The notes: generated by a model not told the origin, from the sequence alone. A stretch of 64,000 nt of DNA from Sulfurimonas indica (GCF_009192995.1 NZ_SDID01000004.1:26261-90260); one strand, 5' to 3'; shown: positions 17,591 to 29,000, counted from the first letter of the stretch. A program made the numbers and translations.

Positions 17591-18331
17591 ATGCGAAAAA
17601 ATTTACACTATTTTTCTTTTTTTATTGCAATAACACTTCTCTTTTCAGCTTGTTCAAAAGAGGTGGATGAGTATAATAAACCGGCAGTTTATTGGTATGG
17701 AAAAATAGTAGAGTCTATCAGCAGTGGTGATATTGACCGAGCAGATGATTACTACTCATCACTTCAGGGAGAGCATATCGGTTCACCTCTTTTACCAGAA
17801 GCTACGATGATTTTAGCTATAGCACATATGCATTTTGAAGAGTATCTTTTAACGGAACATTTTTTAAATGAGTATGGTAAACGCTATGCAAACGAAAATG
17901 AGATAGAGTATGCCGAGTTTTTAAAGATTAAAGCAAAATATATGGCATTGCCAAATCCAAGACGTGATCAGGTTTTAATTGCCCAAGCCATTAAAGATGC
18001 AAATGCCTTTAAAGAGAAGTATCCACACTCTATGTACTACTCTTTAGTGGATAGTATGTTGACAAATCTTTACCTTGCAGATGGCGTATTGAATGAGACT
18101 ATCGCTTCGCTTTATGAAAGAGTTGACAAACCAAAAGCAGCTGCTTATTATAGAGCAATCATGCCAGAGAAGTGGATAAAATGGGATGAAATTGAGCGTG
18201 CGAATACTCCTTGGTACAAAGCAATGTTTGAAGGAGACGGAACATCGTCTTGGTATGAAATAATAATCCCTGATACGAAAAGTGTTGTATCGCGTAATAC
18301 TGTTAACGAAGATATAAATAATACGAAATAA
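17591..18331 (+). CDS. bamD: outer membrane assembly lipoprotein BamD
   Basis: 246 residues. Lipoprotein signal with lipobox LFSAC (Cys at residue 21), then a helical TPR-like body (YWYGKIVESISSGDIDRADDYYSSL, EYLLTEHFLNEYGKRY) matching BamD of the beta-barrel assembly machine in the outer membrane. bamD directly before lon is also the arrangement in Campylobacter jejuni. It ends 20 bases before lon and is probably co-transcribed with it. Confidence 0.88.
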   Translation: MRKNLHYFSFFIAITLLFSACSKEVDEYNKPAVYWYGKIVESISSGDIDRADDYYSSLQGEHIGSPLLPEATMILAIAHMHFEEYLLTEHFLNEYGKRYANENEIEYAEFLKIKAKYMALPNPRRDQVLIAQAIKDANAFKEKYPHSMYYSLVDSMLTNLYLADGVLNETIASLYERVDKPKAAAYYRAIMPEKWIKWDEIERANTPWYKAMFEGDGTSSWYEIIIPDTKSVVSRNTVNEDINNTK

Positions 18332-18351
18332 CTATAAAAGGATAACTGTTT

Positions 18352-20769
18352 ATGAAGTTAAGTAACTATGGAGAATTTCCAGCTGACATTCCTGTAATAG
18401 CAGAAGATGAGATTTTTTTATATCCATTTATGATTTCTCCTCTTTTTTTGAGTGATGAGAAAAATATAGCAGCAGCTACAAAAGCGATAGAAGAGAACTC
18501 TTTAGTCATAGTCTGTCCTACAAAAACAGGTCATGAAGGTGAACGTGATTATGAATCACTCTATGATGCAGGTGTTGTTGGCTCTATCATGCGAAAAGTA
18601 TCTCTTCCGGATGGAAGGGTGAAAGTTCTTTTTCAAGGACTTACACGTGCAAAATCACTCTATAAAGTGAGCGATGAACCATTAATTGCCCATGTGGATA
18701 TTTTAGAAGCTACTCCGGTGAACTCACTTAAAATTGATGCGATTTTAGAAGTTGTACGTGAGAAGGTACGAGCTCTTTCTGCTGTAAGTAATTACTTTCC
18801 GCCTGATCTATTGCGAACAATTGAAGAAAATCATGATCACAACCGTATTATTGATTTGATATGTTCAACTGTAAAACTTAAAAAAGAGCAGGCCTATAAA
18901 CTCTTTGTTGAGACTGATACAGAAAAAAGATTTTTAGATCTGATTGATATTCTCATCGATGAGATAGAGGCCAACAAACTTCAGCGTGAGATCCGCTCAA
19001 AAGTACATACACACATTGAAAAAGTGAACAAAGAGTACTTTTTAAAAGAACAGCTTAAACAGATTCAAAAAGAACTCGGTACCGATACGGCACGTGAAGA
19101 GGAGATAGAAGAGTACTATAAAAAGCTTGAAGCTAAAAAGTCTAAAATGGGTGAAGATGCCTACAAAGAGATAAAAAAACAGCTTGAGCGTTTTGCGCGA
19201 ATGCATCCAGACTCTTCAGATGCCTCTATGACACAGACATATTTGGACTGGGTTTTGGAGATTCCATTTGGTTCATATTCTAAAAAATCACTCAAGATTG
19301 AAACTGTTGAATCGCAGCTTGATAAAGACCACTTTTCATTAGAAAAACCAAAAGAGAGAATAGTAGAGTATTTTGCTGTTAAAGAGCTTTTGGAGTTACG
19401 TGGAATAGCACTGAAAAAGAGTGCAGGGGCAATTTTATGTTTCTCTGGACCTCCAGGTGTCGGTAAGACATCTTTGGCAAACTCCATTGCAACAGCACTC
19501 AAACGTCCACTTATCAGAATAGCCCTCGGTGGACTTGAAGATGTAAATGAACTGCGTGGGCACCGTCGTACCTATGTTGGTGCAATGCCGGGGCGTATCA
19601 CACAGGGACTCATTGATGCGAAGAAGATGAATCCTGTTATAGTGCTTGATGAGATAGATAAAGTCTCACGCTCGCAACGTGGTGATCCAACCGCAGCACT
19701 TTTAGAGATACTTGACCCTGAACAAAACAGTGAGTTTAGAGATTATTATCTCAATTTTGACTTGGATCTATCAAATGTTATCTTCATCGCTACTGCAAAT
19801 GATGTCGGACGTATTCCTGCCCCTCTGCGTGATAGAATGGAGTTTATTACACTCAGCTCTTACACGCCACAGGAGAAGTTCGAGATAGCAAAAAGATATC
19901 TCATTCCTCAAGAACTGAAAAAACATGGACTCAAAAAATCAGAGCTGAGTATTTCCAAACCGGCATTGCGTGAGCTTATTCACTCTTATACGCGTGAAGC
20001 AGGTGTGAGAAATTTGCGTCGCAGAATCGCTGAGATGTGTAGAAAAGCTGCTCGTGCGATACTTAAAGATGCAAGTGTAAGTAAGGTTTCTATTACGGTT
20101 AAAAATCTTAAAGAGTATTTTGACAAGTCAGTCTTTGAGATTGAGAAAACAGATAAAGTACCTGTAGTTGGTGTTGTAAACGGTCTTGCATGGACGGCAG
20201 TTGGTGGAGATGTTCTAAAAATAGAGTCTATTCGTATCAGAGGTAAAAGTAATTTGCAACTTACAGGAAGTCTTGGTGATATAATGAAAGAGTCAGCTCG
20301 TATTGCTATGAGTGTAGTAAAAACACTCATAGACAAAAGAAAGCTTAGAATCTCTGCAGATAATATTCCAGTGACTTACACAGAGAAACAGGAGAAAGTG
20401 AAAGTCGATGCAAGTGAGGTGTATAAACGTTATGACCTTCATATCCACGTTCCAGATGGTGCTACACCAAAAGATGGTCCAAGTGCAGGTATCGCGATGG
20501 TAAGTGTTATCGCTTCAATTTTGAGCTCACGAAAAATTCGTTCGGATATTGCCATGACAGGAGAGGTTTCACTTAGTGGAGAAGTACTGCCAATAGGCGG
20601 ACTCAGAGAAAAACTCATTGCTGCGCATAAGGCTGAGATGAGTAAAGTGTTGATTCCTGCAAAAAATTATGAGAGAGATTTGGATGATATTCCAAAAGAA
20701 GTTCAAGACTCTTTAGAGATCATTCCTGTAAAACGTGTAGAAGAGGTGCTAAAACAAGTCCTTATTTAG
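18352..20769 (+). CDS. lon: ATP-dependent protease Lon
   Basis: 805 residues, full length. The N-terminal LAN substrate domain covers about 1-200, followed by a long coiled region. In the AAA+ module Walker A is GPPGVGKT near 367 and Walker B is VIVLDEIDK. In the protease domain the Ser-Lys dyad lies in DGPSAG (Ser near 709) and GGLREKLIAAHKA (Lys near 752). It degrades misfolded and regulatory proteins in the cytoplasm. The ribosome binding site is AAAGGA. Its end lies 7 bases from the end of the convergent response-regulator gene. Confidence 0.97.
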   Translation: MKLSNYGEFPADIPVIAEDEIFLYPFMISPLFLSDEKNIAAATKAIEENSLVIVCPTKTGHEGERDYESLYDAGVVGSIMRKVSLPDGRVKVLFQGLTRAKSLYKVSDEPLIAHVDILEATPVNSLKIDAILEVVREKVRALSAVSNYFPPDLLRTIEENHDHNRIIDLICSTVKLKKEQAYKLFVETDTEKRFLDLIDILIDEIEANKLQREIRSKVHTHIEKVNKEYFLKEQLKQIQKELGTDTAREEEIEEYYKKLEAKKSKMGEDAYKEIKKQLERFARMHPDSSDASMTQTYLDWVLEIPFGSYSKKSLKIETVESQLDKDHFSLEKPKERIVEYFAVKELLELRGIALKKSAGAILCFSGPPGVGKTSLANSIATALKRPLIRIALGGLEDVNELRGHRRTYVGAMPGRITQGLIDAKKMNPVIVLDEIDKVSRSQRGDPTAALLEILDPEQNSEFRDYYLNFDLDLSNVIFIATANDVGRIPAPLRDRMEFITLSSYTPQEKFEIAKRYLIPQELKKHGLKKSELSISKPALRELIHSYTREAGVRNLRRRIAEMCRKAARAILKDASVSKVSITVKNLKEYFDKSVFEIEKTDKVPVVGVVNGLAWTAVGGDVLKIESIRIRGKSNLQLTGSLGDIMKESARIAMSVVKTLIDKRKLRISADNIPVTYTEKQEKVKVDASEVYKRYDLHIHVPDGATPKDGPSAGIAMVSVIASILSSRKIRSDIAMTGEVSLSGEVLPIGGLREKLIAAHKAEMSKVLIPAKNYERDLDDIPKEVQDSLEIIPVKRVEEVLKQVLI

Positions 20770-20776
20770 ACTTGTT

Positions 20777-21154
20777 TTAAACGATGACAGTCTCCATTTT
20801 GCTGATGAGGTCATCGTTTCTGATAGGCTTCATTAAAAATCCATTTGCTCCATACTCTAGTGCCTCAGCTTTTTTCGTCTCATCTGTCGTTAATACAATG
20901 ATAGGAAGCTGACGAAGATTATCATCGGCACGGACAACTTTTAACATATCAATTCCACCCATTATAGGCATAATGATGTCCAGGAGAATAAGATCGATAT
21001 CATTACGTCCTTTTAACTCTCCAATAGCATCTGAACCATTTTTAGCTTCGATAACTTCTTTTACATGACCACTTTTCATTAGCATAGATTTTAAAAGCTT
21101 TAAATTGATAATATCATCATCTACTGCTAATACTACTAAGTCTGTTCTTGTCAT
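20777..21154 (-). CDS. CheY-like single-domain response regulator
   Basis: 125 residues, one REC domain: acidic pair in AVDDDIINLK, phospho-acceptor Asp in LILLDIIMP (near residue 57), switch Thr in IIVLTTDE and Lys in GFLMKPI. There is no output domain, so it either moves phosphate or acts by binding a partner. It is the last gene of a leftward four-gene set with a PAS protein, an Hpt protein and a hybrid kinase, 11 bases after the kinase gene. The natural reading is that it is the terminal receiver of that relay. Confidence 0.85.
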   Translation of the reverse strand: MTRTDLVVLAVDDDIINLKLLKSMLMKSGHVKEVIEAKNGSDAIGELKGRNDIDLILLDIIMPIMGGIDMLKVVRADDNLRQLPIIVLTTDETKKAEALEYGANGFLMKPIRNDDLISKMETVIV

Positions 21155-21165
21155 ATTTTTACCTT

Positions 21166-24100
21166 TTATATAAATTTTTCTATTACACCGCGAAGTGTAT
21201 CTTTGTTTATGATATTTTTCATAATTTCATCAACATAGCTCAAATCTGTTGCATCTTCTGGCATTGAAGGGTCAGCAAGTAAAATGAGTGCTGAGTGAAT
21301 GCCTTTAGCCTCATTCTCTGACTTCACAAAGTTTGCAAATGTAACAAGATCAAGCTTTTCGGACTCTTTATCGAAAAGAACGATTTTATATGCATTCGAT
21401 GCTATCTTATCATTCAACTCTTCGGATGAAGTAGCAACTTCATAGCTATATCCAAGTGAATCTAGAAGTTTTGTAAAGAGTTTTGTCTCAAACGGGCTTT
21501 TCTTCGCAAGAAGAATATCTGCATTATACTGAACTTCTTCTACTTCTGGAAGTGTTTCTTCTTCAACAGGCTCCGGAGTTTCAATTTGTTCTTCTTCTTG
21601 TGCTTCTTTCTCTAAAGTATCATCTGTATCAAAACCTTCTTCTTGGAGTATCTCTTCATCTATCTCTATAGCAGGGATCTCCTCTTCATCACTCTCTGAT
21701 GAGAGTTTTGGAACAATAAGCTCTTGTTGAGTTGTCTCTACTGCTGTCGTTACTTCATCTGCTTTTTTAGCTTTTTCTTTTAAAGCGTCTGCATTTGCCG
21801 GAACTGCATCATCAGCATCAACAATGTGGTCAGCAAGGAAATGATTTAGAAGTGTAACGATCTCTGCACGTACAAGTGGTTTTGTTGTATATTCATCAAG
21901 CCCTGCACGTAAGAATCGTTCTCTATCGCCTTTTAGTGCATTTGCAGTCAGTGCTAAAATTGGTACGTGAGGCTGGTTATAATCCTCTTCATACTCTAAA
22001 ATCTCTTTTGTAGCTTCCATACCGTCAAGGAATGGCATCTGAATATCCATAAAGATAAGGTCATAGTTGCCATCTTTGCGTTTTTGGAATGCTTCAAGGC
22101 CATTTGAAGCAATATCAACAGTTAATCCTAAATCTTCAAGTGTACGTTTGATAAGCTTTTGATTAATGATATTATCTTCAGCTACTAAGATATTTGCATC
22201 AAACTTTGAAGATTCGGCATTGAACTTTTTACGATTTGCTTTTTTCGCTTTTTGGGCTTTAAAGTTTTCGTTGTTGTAATTTTCAAGAACTGCTTTGAGT
22301 TTTGTATTATTGAGTGGTTCATAGATAGTTTTGAAAATATCCAGAGCCATTGAGTCAATTTTTCTCATAAGGTATGATTTTGTAAGTAGAACTAACTCTT
22401 CAGGCATTCCACTATATGCCTCCAGCTCATCTTCTTTAGTATACTCATAATCAACAAACAGCAGGTCATAACTTACCTGTTTTTGTAGCATTTCAAGTTC
22501 ATTTCTATCTGTAAACGTTGTATAGCTGATACCATAGAAGTCTAAATACTCACGCAGATAAGTGTCTTGTCTCTTTGTTTTGTGCGTTGACTCTAAAATC
22601 AGTGCATTGATACTTGAGAATGTACCTTTTGAACTCTCATTAAGTACTTCAATCTCTTCAAAGTCAATCGTAAAGAAGAATGTAGTACCTTCACCCGGTT
22701 CAGAATGCAGGTCAAGTTGTCCACCCATAAGTTCAATAAAGCGGGCAGAAATTGTAAGACCAAGACCTGTACCACCATATTTACGAGTAATTGATGTATC
22801 GGCCTGTGAGAATGCCTCAAAGATTCTCGCTTTTTGTTCACCTGTTACACCGATACCGCTATCTTGTACTTCAAATCGTACTCTTGTAATGCCTTCTTGT
22901 TCAGATTCAAGTTTTCTAATGTCAACATTGATAGCGCCAGAAGAGCTTGTAAATTTAACTGCATTTGAAAGCAAGTTAATGATAACTTCTTTAATTTTTG
23001 TCGGATCCCCTTTAAGCGGTTGCTCAAGCTCAGGATCGATGAAACATCCAAGGTCGATATGTTTTTCACTCGCACGTACTGCATAAACTTCAACAGCACT
23101 TTCAAACTCTTCAATCGGATTAAAGACAACATCTTCAATCTCAAGTTTATTAGATTCGATTTTGGAGAGATCGAGAATATTATTGATAATTTCAAGAAGG
23201 TTTTCTGATGATTTTTCAATAATCTCAACAAATTCTGCTTGCTCTTCGCGTAATTCTGTATCTTTAAGAAGCTCCGTAAATCCAACGATACCATTGAGTG
23301 GTGTACGAATCTCATGTGACATATTGGCCAAGAACATCGATTTTGCTTCAGAAGCTTCTTGAGCTGTTTCTTTATCGAGTTTTGTCTGTTCGATGATCTT
23401 CTCAAGAAGTTTATAGGCTTCTGCCGTACCTTGTGCAGTATGAAGGTTGATATTGATGGCAGTATCATCTTCATTTGTATCTTCGGCAACTTTTGTAAGA
23501 ACGTCTTCGAGGTTACGGATGTTTCTTGCAATTTCATTTGAGAGTAGGAAACCAAGAATTGCCAGAATGATAGAGATCAACCAAACTGAAAGCGTTACCG
23601 CAAGAAACTGCAGGGCTTCTGTTTTTACTGTTACAGCTCGGGCATCCATTGTTCCCAAAACAACATTTTCTGCATCGGAGAGAAGATTAGACTTTTCAGA
23701 GAGCATCGCAAACCAGATACCTGCATTTGTTTCATATTCACCACTTGATGCAGATGTTAAAATACTTGCACGTTCACTATTGATATCTTCAAAAAGTTCC
23801 TGCGCATCTTCATTTTTAAAGATAGCATCAAGTTTTTTTACGAGTTCTTTATCACGAATCGTGTCATAACTGATAGCATCAGCTTTTGCAATAAGTGAGA
23901 TCCATGTATTGATCTCTTCTTCTTCCAGTTCAGTAGAGCGGGCAATCGCAAAAGAGATAAAGTCACGCTCATCTGCAGTTGCTGCATTTGAACGCACTAA
24001 AGAGATATACTCAGTTGAGAACTCATTAATGAGTGCATCCATCTGATGATATGTAATCTCTTCTAACTCTTTGATACCGACTTTTTCTGCATATCCATAA

Positions 24101-24537
24101 ACAATGTCATAAACATCATCAAAGTTTGTTTTTTGTTCATCAACGAGTTTTCTTGTCTCCTTAATCTGTTTAAGAGCAGTTTCAAGTTTTTCTATCTGCT
24201 CTTTTTCAGCTTTTGAATAGTTGTGGAGCGTTGACTGTTGCTTTATGTGTTCAAAGTAAAGTTTCTCTTTTTCATTAACTATCTTTCTCTGTTTTACCAG
24301 TGATTTTAGTGTATTTGGAGAGGAGTTACCAAGATACATTACCGTCATCCCTCTTTCACGAGAGATATTGTTTATAAGCCCATTGAGTTCTCTGTTTAGC
24401 GAAAGTCTATCTTGCAGGATCTGTGCTGCCTTATAATTTTCATAAGAGTTATATACGAAGTAACTTGTAATCGAGATAAGAATAATAATGGGGAAAAGTG
24501 AGATGAGTCTCAGTCTGTTTTTTAAGCCTAACTGCAT
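21166..24537 (-). CDS. NIT-domain hybrid sensor histidine kinase
   Basis: 1123 residues, inner membrane. TM1 is at about 10-30. A periplasmic helical NIT-type domain spans 45-300 ([20 protein letters not shown]; family linked to nitrate/nitrite sensing). TM2 is at 308-334, HisKA has His near 408 in [10 protein letters not shown], and HATPase (N box [10 protein letters not shown] boxes DSGIG and GTGLGL) spans about 505-630. A degenerate receiver at 640-760 precedes an intact REC (AEDN, Asp near 832 in FMDIQMP, KP). An acidic linker and a C-terminal REC-like domain that lost its acidic pocket (LLAKKS) close the protein. AGGAG for its start lies inside the preceding gene. Confidence 0.85.
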   Translation of the reverse strand: MQLGLKNRLRLISLFPIIILISITSYFVYNSYENYKAAQILQDRLSLNRELNGLINNISRERGMTVMYLGNSSPNTLKSLVKQRKIVNEKEKLYFEHIKQQSTLHNYSKAEKEQIEKLETALKQIKETRKLVDEQKTNFDDVYDIVYGYAEKVGIKELEEITYHQMDALINEFSTEYISLVRSNAATADERDFISFAIARSTELEEEEINTWISLIAKADAISYDTIRDKELVKKLDAIFKNEDAQELFEDINSERASILTSASSGEYETNAGIWFAMLSEKSNLLSDAENVVLGTMDARAVTVKTEALQFLAVTLSVWLISIILAILGFLLSNEIARNIRNLEDVLTKVAEDTNEDDTAININLHTAQGTAEAYKLLEKIIEQTKLDKETAQEASEAKSMFLANMSHEIRTPLNGIVGFTELLKDTELREEQAEFVEIIEKSSENLLEIINNILDLSKIESNKLEIEDVVFNPIEEFESAVEVYAVRASEKHIDLGCFIDPELEQPLKGDPTKIKEVIINLLSNAVKFTSSSGAINVDIRKLESEQEGITRVRFEVQDSGIGVTGEQKARIFEAFSQADTSITRKYGGTGLGLTISARFIELMGGQLDLHSEPGEGTTFFFTIDFEEIEVLNESSKGTFSSINALILESTHKTKRQDTYLREYLDFYGISYTTFTDRNELEMLQKQVSYDLLFVDYEYTKEDELEAYSGMPEELVLLTKSYLMRKIDSMALDIFKTIYEPLNNTKLKAVLENYNNENFKAQKAKKANRKKFNAESSKFDANILVAEDNIINQKLIKRTLEDLGLTVDIASNGLEAFQKRKDGNYDLIFMDIQMPFLDGMEATKEILEYEEDYNQPHVPILALTANALKGDRERFLRAGLDEYTTKPLVRAEIVTLLNHFLADHIVDADDAVPANADALKEKAKKADEVTTAVETTQQELIVPKLSSESDEEEIPAIEIDEEILQEEGFDTDDTLEKEAQEEEQIETPEPVEEETLPEVEEVQYNADILLAKKSPFETKLFTKLLDSLGYSYEVATSSEELNDKIASNAYKIVLFDKESEKLDLVTFANFVKSENEAKGIHSALILLADPSMPEDATDLSYVDEIMKNIINKDTLRGVIEKFI

Positions 24538-24540
24538 CTT

Positions 24541-26274
24541 TTAAGCTCCTATTTCTGATATTTTATTGATTGTAGCATCAATTTTTTGGGCTGCTGCAAT
24601 AATCTCATCTTTGTCTGATGAGTGAATAAGTGTTTCCAGTTCATTTGTGAATTCATGAAGACGCATATTATCGCTCATACCTTTAAATTTTAGTGCTTCA
24701 TTACGGCATGTCCCTAAATCATCATTGCTTATAGCACTGTTTATTTTTTGAAAAATTTGATGGCTTTCATTCACAAAATCATCAAAAAGTTCATTAAAGC
24801 TTGCTTCATCAATACCTATCTCCTGAGCTGCTTGTGCTTTTGAAAATTGAGGAATCTCTTGTTCTGTATTTTCATTGCCTCCAAGGACAAGAAAGTCATC
24901 ATCAGCAAGCTCTGGCATATCGATCTTCTCAGGTACATCTTTATCTTCGATATCGATCATAGCAATATCTTCATCATCTTTAAAATCCAAAGCTATATCA
25001 AAATCTTCCTCTTCGTCACTCTTTGAAAGTTCAGCTGTTTCTTCAGAAGATGTGTTTGTCATAACTTCATCATCATCTTTGAAATCAAGGCTAATAGTCT
25101 CTTCTTGTTCATTGCTTTCTATATTGATTTCTGTATCGTCTGAAACTGGTGCAACACTCTCTTCTATCTCTTCTTCAACGACGACAACTTTTTCAATTGG
25201 CTCACCAGCAAGTTTTGCAATGATTTTATAGAAGACATCAAGGTTATCTTCAATAACAGCCATATCTCCTGTTGCACTTACTGCCGATAAGACTTCATGA
25301 GCATCTTCGATACGGAGATTCGCAGCAACACCTTTTAGTTTGTGAGAAAGGATCTTAACATTGTTAACATCCCCTTCTGCGATTGATTTATCAATATCTG
25401 GTTTAAACTCTTTTGCCTGTGCAATAAAGTCTTGAATAAATTCTTCAATCAAATCAAGTGGAAGCCCTAACTCTTTTGAAGCGATGTGTGGGTCATACTG
25501 ATAACCATTATCCCATTCTTCTGCAAGTTCTTTCTTTACTACTTTCTTAACAGGTTTTGTACTTGCTATAACATCCGATGCTGCCGGTTCAACAAATGGT
25601 TCTGGAGTAGGTGTTGCAGGAGCCTCAATCTCTTCTTCAAAGACATCTAAAGAGAGATCTCCAACATCAAGAGTCTCCTCTTCATGTTCAGGCATAGAAA
25701 GTGGTTCATCAAAGTTCTGTGTTACTTCGATTGGAGCCACCTCATCTTCGATAGAGATTTGTTCTTCTGCTTGATATGGCTCAGGTACAGGTTCTGGTAT
25801 GTTTGCTTCTGGTGCTATATCATAGTTGTCATGTACTGCTGCTGCAACTTCAGGTGCAGGTGTGAAAACTTTAGGTTCTTGTGGTGCTACTTTTGGCAGT
25901 TCTCTGTCAAGTATATCACTGGAGAGATTGTCGTTTTCACTTTTTGAAAGCGGACGAAGATTGTTCAGGTGGATAATGTAAGCAGGTGAAGCCGGATTAT
26001 CAATTAAAAAGAGCGGTGATACAGAGAGCGTAGCTTTAAAGGTTTTGGAATTGACATTGATAAGGACTTTTGACTCTTCAGATACATCGGCATAGTTGAC
26101 GAAATCTATCCAATGAACATGTTTGAAGTTGTGTACATATCCAGGTGTCTTTACAAACAGGTCGGCAAAGTCGGTTACCTCCGCACGTAATTCTGAGAGT
26201 GTATGAAAACCTAAGGTCTTTAAATCTTTCTCATCAATTCCTAAAAACTCTTTTTGAAAATTATAAATTAGCAT
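24541..26274 (-). CDS. phosphotransfer (Hpt) protein with one intact and one degenerate Hpt
   Basis: 577 residues. Residues 1-110 form a globular domain of unknown type, then an acidic proline-rich linker. Hpt1 at about 255-355 carries the phospho-accepting His in LSHKLKGVAANLR (near 311). After a second acidic linker, Hpt2 at about 480-577 has the same helical pattern but reads EALKFKGMSDNMRL, with Leu where His should be. So only Hpt1 can carry phosphate; Hpt2 may dock receivers or dimerise. It lies between the PAS gene (13 bases) and the hybrid kinase (4 bases), as the likely phosphate shuttle. Confidence 0.8.
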   Translation of the reverse strand: MLIYNFQKEFLGIDEKDLKTLGFHTLSELRAEVTDFADLFVKTPGYVHNFKHVHWIDFVNYADVSEESKVLINVNSKTFKATLSVSPLFLIDNPASPAYIIHLNNLRPLSKSENDNLSSDILDRELPKVAPQEPKVFTPAPEVAAAVHDNYDIAPEANIPEPVPEPYQAEEQISIEDEVAPIEVTQNFDEPLSMPEHEEETLDVGDLSLDVFEEEIEAPATPTPEPFVEPAASDVIASTKPVKKVVKKELAEEWDNGYQYDPHIASKELGLPLDLIEEFIQDFIAQAKEFKPDIDKSIAEGDVNNVKILSHKLKGVAANLRIEDAHEVLSAVSATGDMAVIEDNLDVFYKIIAKLAGEPIEKVVVVEEEIEESVAPVSDDTEINIESNEQEETISLDFKDDDEVMTNTSSEETAELSKSDEEEDFDIALDFKDDEDIAMIDIEDKDVPEKIDMPELADDDFLVLGGNENTEQEIPQFSKAQAAQEIGIDEASFNELFDDFVNESHQIFQKINSAISNDDLGTCRNEALKFKGMSDNMRLHEFTNELETLIHSSDKDEIIAAAQKIDATINKISEIGA

Positions 26275-26286
26275 ATTCGTACCCTC

Positions 26287-26700
26287 TTAATCTTGTGTTT
26301 CAAGCATTTTTGTGTATGTCTCTTCATTCTCTTGGATGTCCTTACGAGACGCTGCTTTTCTTGCTGCTATATAACCAGTAATTTTGTCATCATTGTCTTT
26401 GATAGGAAGAATCTCTGTATCTACCCAATAGTATCTTCCGTCTTTTCGTAGATTTTTAACGAGTCCATTCCATGCCTGCCCGCTTTGAATTGTACTCCAC
26501 ATCTTTTCAAAAACGATTTTTGGCATATCCGGGTGCCTTAAGATATTGTGCGGTTTTCCTACGAGTTCCTCTACACTATAGCCTGAAACTTCGCTAAATG
26601 CTCTGTTCGCATAGGTTATAATGCCTTTGAGATCTGTCTGACTGATTATGGCAGAACCATCAAAAAAATACTCTTCATCAATTGGTGTAGCTCTATTCAT
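26287..26700 (-). CDS. stand-alone PAS domain protein (Aer/CetB-like)
   Basis: 137 residues, almost entirely one PAS domain: DLKGIITYANRAFSEVSGYS, LVGKPHNILRHPDMP, then GRYYWVDTEILPIKD. The NILRHPDMP and WNGLVKNLRKDG segments are those of Aer-type FAD-binding PAS domains used in redox or energy taxis; flavin binding is inferred. There is no output domain, so it must signal by contact, as Campylobacter CetB does. First gene of the phosphorelay set, which makes it a candidate cytoplasmic sensor input. Confidence 0.8.
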   Translation of the reverse strand: MNRATPIDEEYFFDGSAIISQTDLKGIITYANRAFSEVSGYSVEELVGKPHNILRHPDMPKIVFEKMWSTIQSGQAWNGLVKNLRKDGRYYWVDTEILPIKDNDDKITGYIAARKAASRKDIQENEETYTKMLETQD

Positions 26701-26761
26701 TAAAAACCTTTGAGATAACTAAAATTATCACAAATATATCATAAAGGAGTGAAAAAAAAAC

Positions 26762-28564
26762 TTAGTTATAAAATTTTTTGATAATTTTTGCATCTTTTTG
26801 ACTCAAAACAGTACTAATTTCCTCAACTGTAAGCTTTTTTAAACTTTCAAATGTTCCAAAATGATTAAGTAGTTTTTGGATTTTAGCAGTTGAGATTCCG
26901 TGTAAACTTAAAAGCTTGCTCTCTTGGTCGAGCTTGAGTTTTGTCTTTTTATGAAAGCTAATAGCTGTGCGATGTGCTTCATCACGAAGCTTTTGAACCC
27001 ATTGCAGACGTTTGTCACTCTCTTTGAGTCGAAAAACATCCTCTTTCGTATAGATGATATCTTTTGCCTTGCCTTTTGCACGATGTACTTTTGCATCAAC
27101 TTTCTCTTTTGAAATAGCGATAACATCAAGCCAAACACCGTTAGATTCTAAAATCTCTAAGGCGAGCTTGAGCAGAGTTGCTCCGCCGTCCAGTATCCAC
27201 AAATCAGGTGGAGAACTCTTTTTAAAACTCTCTACTCTACGTGAGAGAAGTTCTCTCATCTGGCCATATTCATCTCTTGCTTCTAAGTGATAGATACGGT
27301 AGGATTGCTTATCAAATTTGTTATTTTCATAAACAACCATAGCTCCAACAGTAGCAACACCTGACATATGTGAATTGTCAAAAATCTCAACCCTGTAAGG
27401 TATTTTTTCTAGAACACACAACTCCTGTATCTCTTTTAAAATTCTCTCATCTTTGGACTTTGATTCTTTTTTGAGCAGCTCTTGTGCATTCAGTAGTGCC
27501 AATGTAATGAGATCTTTTTTTTTCCCTCTTTTTGGTACCGTAAGCAGTGCTTTTTTCTTAAAAATACGGCTGAGGTGCTCTTGAATGAGCTCTATATCTT
27601 CAAAAGAATCTGCAAGTAAGATAGGAGCTATAATAGGTGGCTTTTCATCTTTGTAAAAATCAAGTAAAGCACGTGAATAGAGTTCATTTGCATCAAAGCC
27701 CTCACGCAGGTTGATAATATCATGTGAAGAGGAGATGATTTTACCATGACGCATAAAGATTCTCACAAGTGCGGCCTTTTGCTCAGTATGGGTAATTGCA
27801 AAAATATCATAATCTTCATTTGTTGCAAAATCTATCTCACTCTTTATCTCCGAACGGCTTATTTTGTCAATTCTGTCACGCAGTTCTGCAGCCTCTTCAA
27901 AGCGTAATTCTTCAGCATAAAACTCCATTTTCTTTTCCAGCTCTTTAATCAGGAGCTTTTTATTTTTGATGAGTTGTGTAGCTTTGTCTATCTCTTTTTG
28001 ATAACGCTCTTTTGAGACTGGCAGCTCACATGGACCAAGGCATTTGTCTATCTGATAATAGAGACAGAGTTTTTTCGACTTTAGGCAGCCTTTTTTTTGA
28101 ACAAGTTTTGCTATCTCATAAACGGAATTTAAAATATCCCTAGCCCCTACACTATAGGGACCATAGTAGCTAATCTCTTTACTTTTGATAATTTTGCGTG
28201 TGATGTCAAATCGTGGAAATTTTTCAGCGTTGTCAATATAGATGTAAGGGTATGTCTTATCATCACGCAATAAGATATTGTATTTAGGACTGAGCTGTTT
28301 AATGAGTGAATTTTCCAAAATAAGAGCGTCATGTTCGCTTTTTACGACAATATAGTTCAGAGATACGGTCTGCTCCAACATTTTTATAATGCGCACTGAG
28401 AGGTTTGGATTTGGACGTAGTTCAGGGCTGAAAAGCCAGTAGCTTTTGACTCTGTTACTGAGATTTTTTGCTTTTCCTATGTAAAGCAGTTTTCCGTTTT
28501 TGTCAAAATACTGATAGATACCGGCAGAGTCTGGGAGTTTCTGGATACTCTCTTTAAGATTCAT
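26762..28564 (-). CDS. uvrC: excinuclease ABC subunit C
   Basis: 600 residues. The GIY-YIG nuclease domain opens the protein (AGIYQYF and [10 protein letters not shown]), with a Cys cluster near 160-178 ([19 protein letters not shown]). The UVR motif near 215-235 is for UvrB contact ([11 protein letters not shown]), followed by the RNase H-like 5' nuclease domain ([17 protein letters not shown]) and a C-terminal HhH pair ([20 protein letters not shown]). It makes the dual incision in nucleotide excision repair. Its start overlaps the DciA-like gene by 11 nt. Confidence 0.96.
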   Translation of the reverse strand: MNLKESIQKLPDSAGIYQYFDKNGKLLYIGKAKNLSNRVKSYWLFSPELRPNPNLSVRIIKMLEQTVSLNYIVVKSEHDALILENSLIKQLSPKYNILLRDDKTYPYIYIDNAEKFPRFDITRKIIKSKEISYYGPYSVGARDILNSVYEIAKLVQKKGCLKSKKLCLYYQIDKCLGPCELPVSKERYQKEIDKATQLIKNKKLLIKELEKKMEFYAEELRFEEAAELRDRIDKISRSEIKSEIDFATNEDYDIFAITHTEQKAALVRIFMRHGKIISSSHDIINLREGFDANELYSRALLDFYKDEKPPIIAPILLADSFEDIELIQEHLSRIFKKKALLTVPKRGKKKDLITLALLNAQELLKKESKSKDERILKEIQELCVLEKIPYRVEIFDNSHMSGVATVGAMVVYENNKFDKQSYRIYHLEARDEYGQMRELLSRRVESFKKSSPPDLWILDGGATLLKLALEILESNGVWLDVIAISKEKVDAKVHRAKGKAKDIIYTKEDVFRLKESDKRLQWVQKLRDEAHRTAISFHKKTKLKLDQESKLLSLHGISTAKIQKLLNHFGTFESLKKLTVEEISTVLSQKDAKIIKKFYN

Positions 28565-29000
28565 GGAGCTCTTTTATAATATTTTGAATAGACTCTAAAA
28601 GCTCACGCAAATGCGCATCCTCTGTTGTGATTTTAAATGTCCCTGTTGCACGCTCAGGATAGCTTTGTGGTTCGTTTTGCTTCTCTTGAGTGCTCTTGCG
28701 TAAGGGAGTGTGTGTTACAAATGCTTTGATATCATTGATTGTAAAGCCCTCGCACTCTTTTGGTTGGACATACTTTAAAGCACTTTTAATGCTTTGTATA
28801 TTATTATCAAACTCTTGTTTGGCACCTGGATGGTTCAGCACAAAGAAAAGTGTATCGTTTTTTATGTAAGCAAACTTAATCATTTTTTGCAGCGGTGCCG
28901 AAAAACTGAGGCGTATGGTGTCTATACACTTAAAACGAGATAATTTAGAAAATTGAGGTCGATTTTGAATAGAATTAATAATATCACGAGCATTTTTCAT
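28554..29000 (-). CDS. DUF721 / DciA-like protein
   Basis: 148 residues. The DUF721 domain covers the first 100 residues ([34 protein letters not shown]), the class that includes DciA, loader of the replicative helicase in bacteria without DnaC. No helicase gene is near, so the role is by family. A TATAAT sits only six bases upstream of its ATG, predicting a leaderless mRNA. Its first 36 nt overlap the start of the divergent lipoprotein gene. It runs into uvrC with an 11-nt overlap. Confidence 0.75.
   Translation of the reverse strand: MKNARDIINSIQNRPQFSKLSRFKCIDTIRLSFSAPLQKMIKFAYIKNDTLFFVLNHPGAKQEFDNNIQSIKSALKYVQPKECEGFTINDIKAFVTHTPLRKSTQEKQNEPQSYPERATGTFKITTEDAHLRELLESIQNIIKELHES
28939..28944 (+). 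promoter_or_regulatory. -10 box of the LptM-like gene, inside the DUF721 gene
   Basis: GATAAT on the plus strand in ACGAGATAATTTAG, 21 bases upstream of the TTG at 28965, with GAGG between them at 28955. It lies within the coding sequence of the divergent DUF721 gene. Confidence 0.4.

Noticed and set aside
22562..23086. 174-codon plus-strand frame inside the hybrid kinase gene
   Set aside because: Serine-rich translation typical of antisense frames over an acidic coding region; the kinase domains on the other strand are unmistakable.
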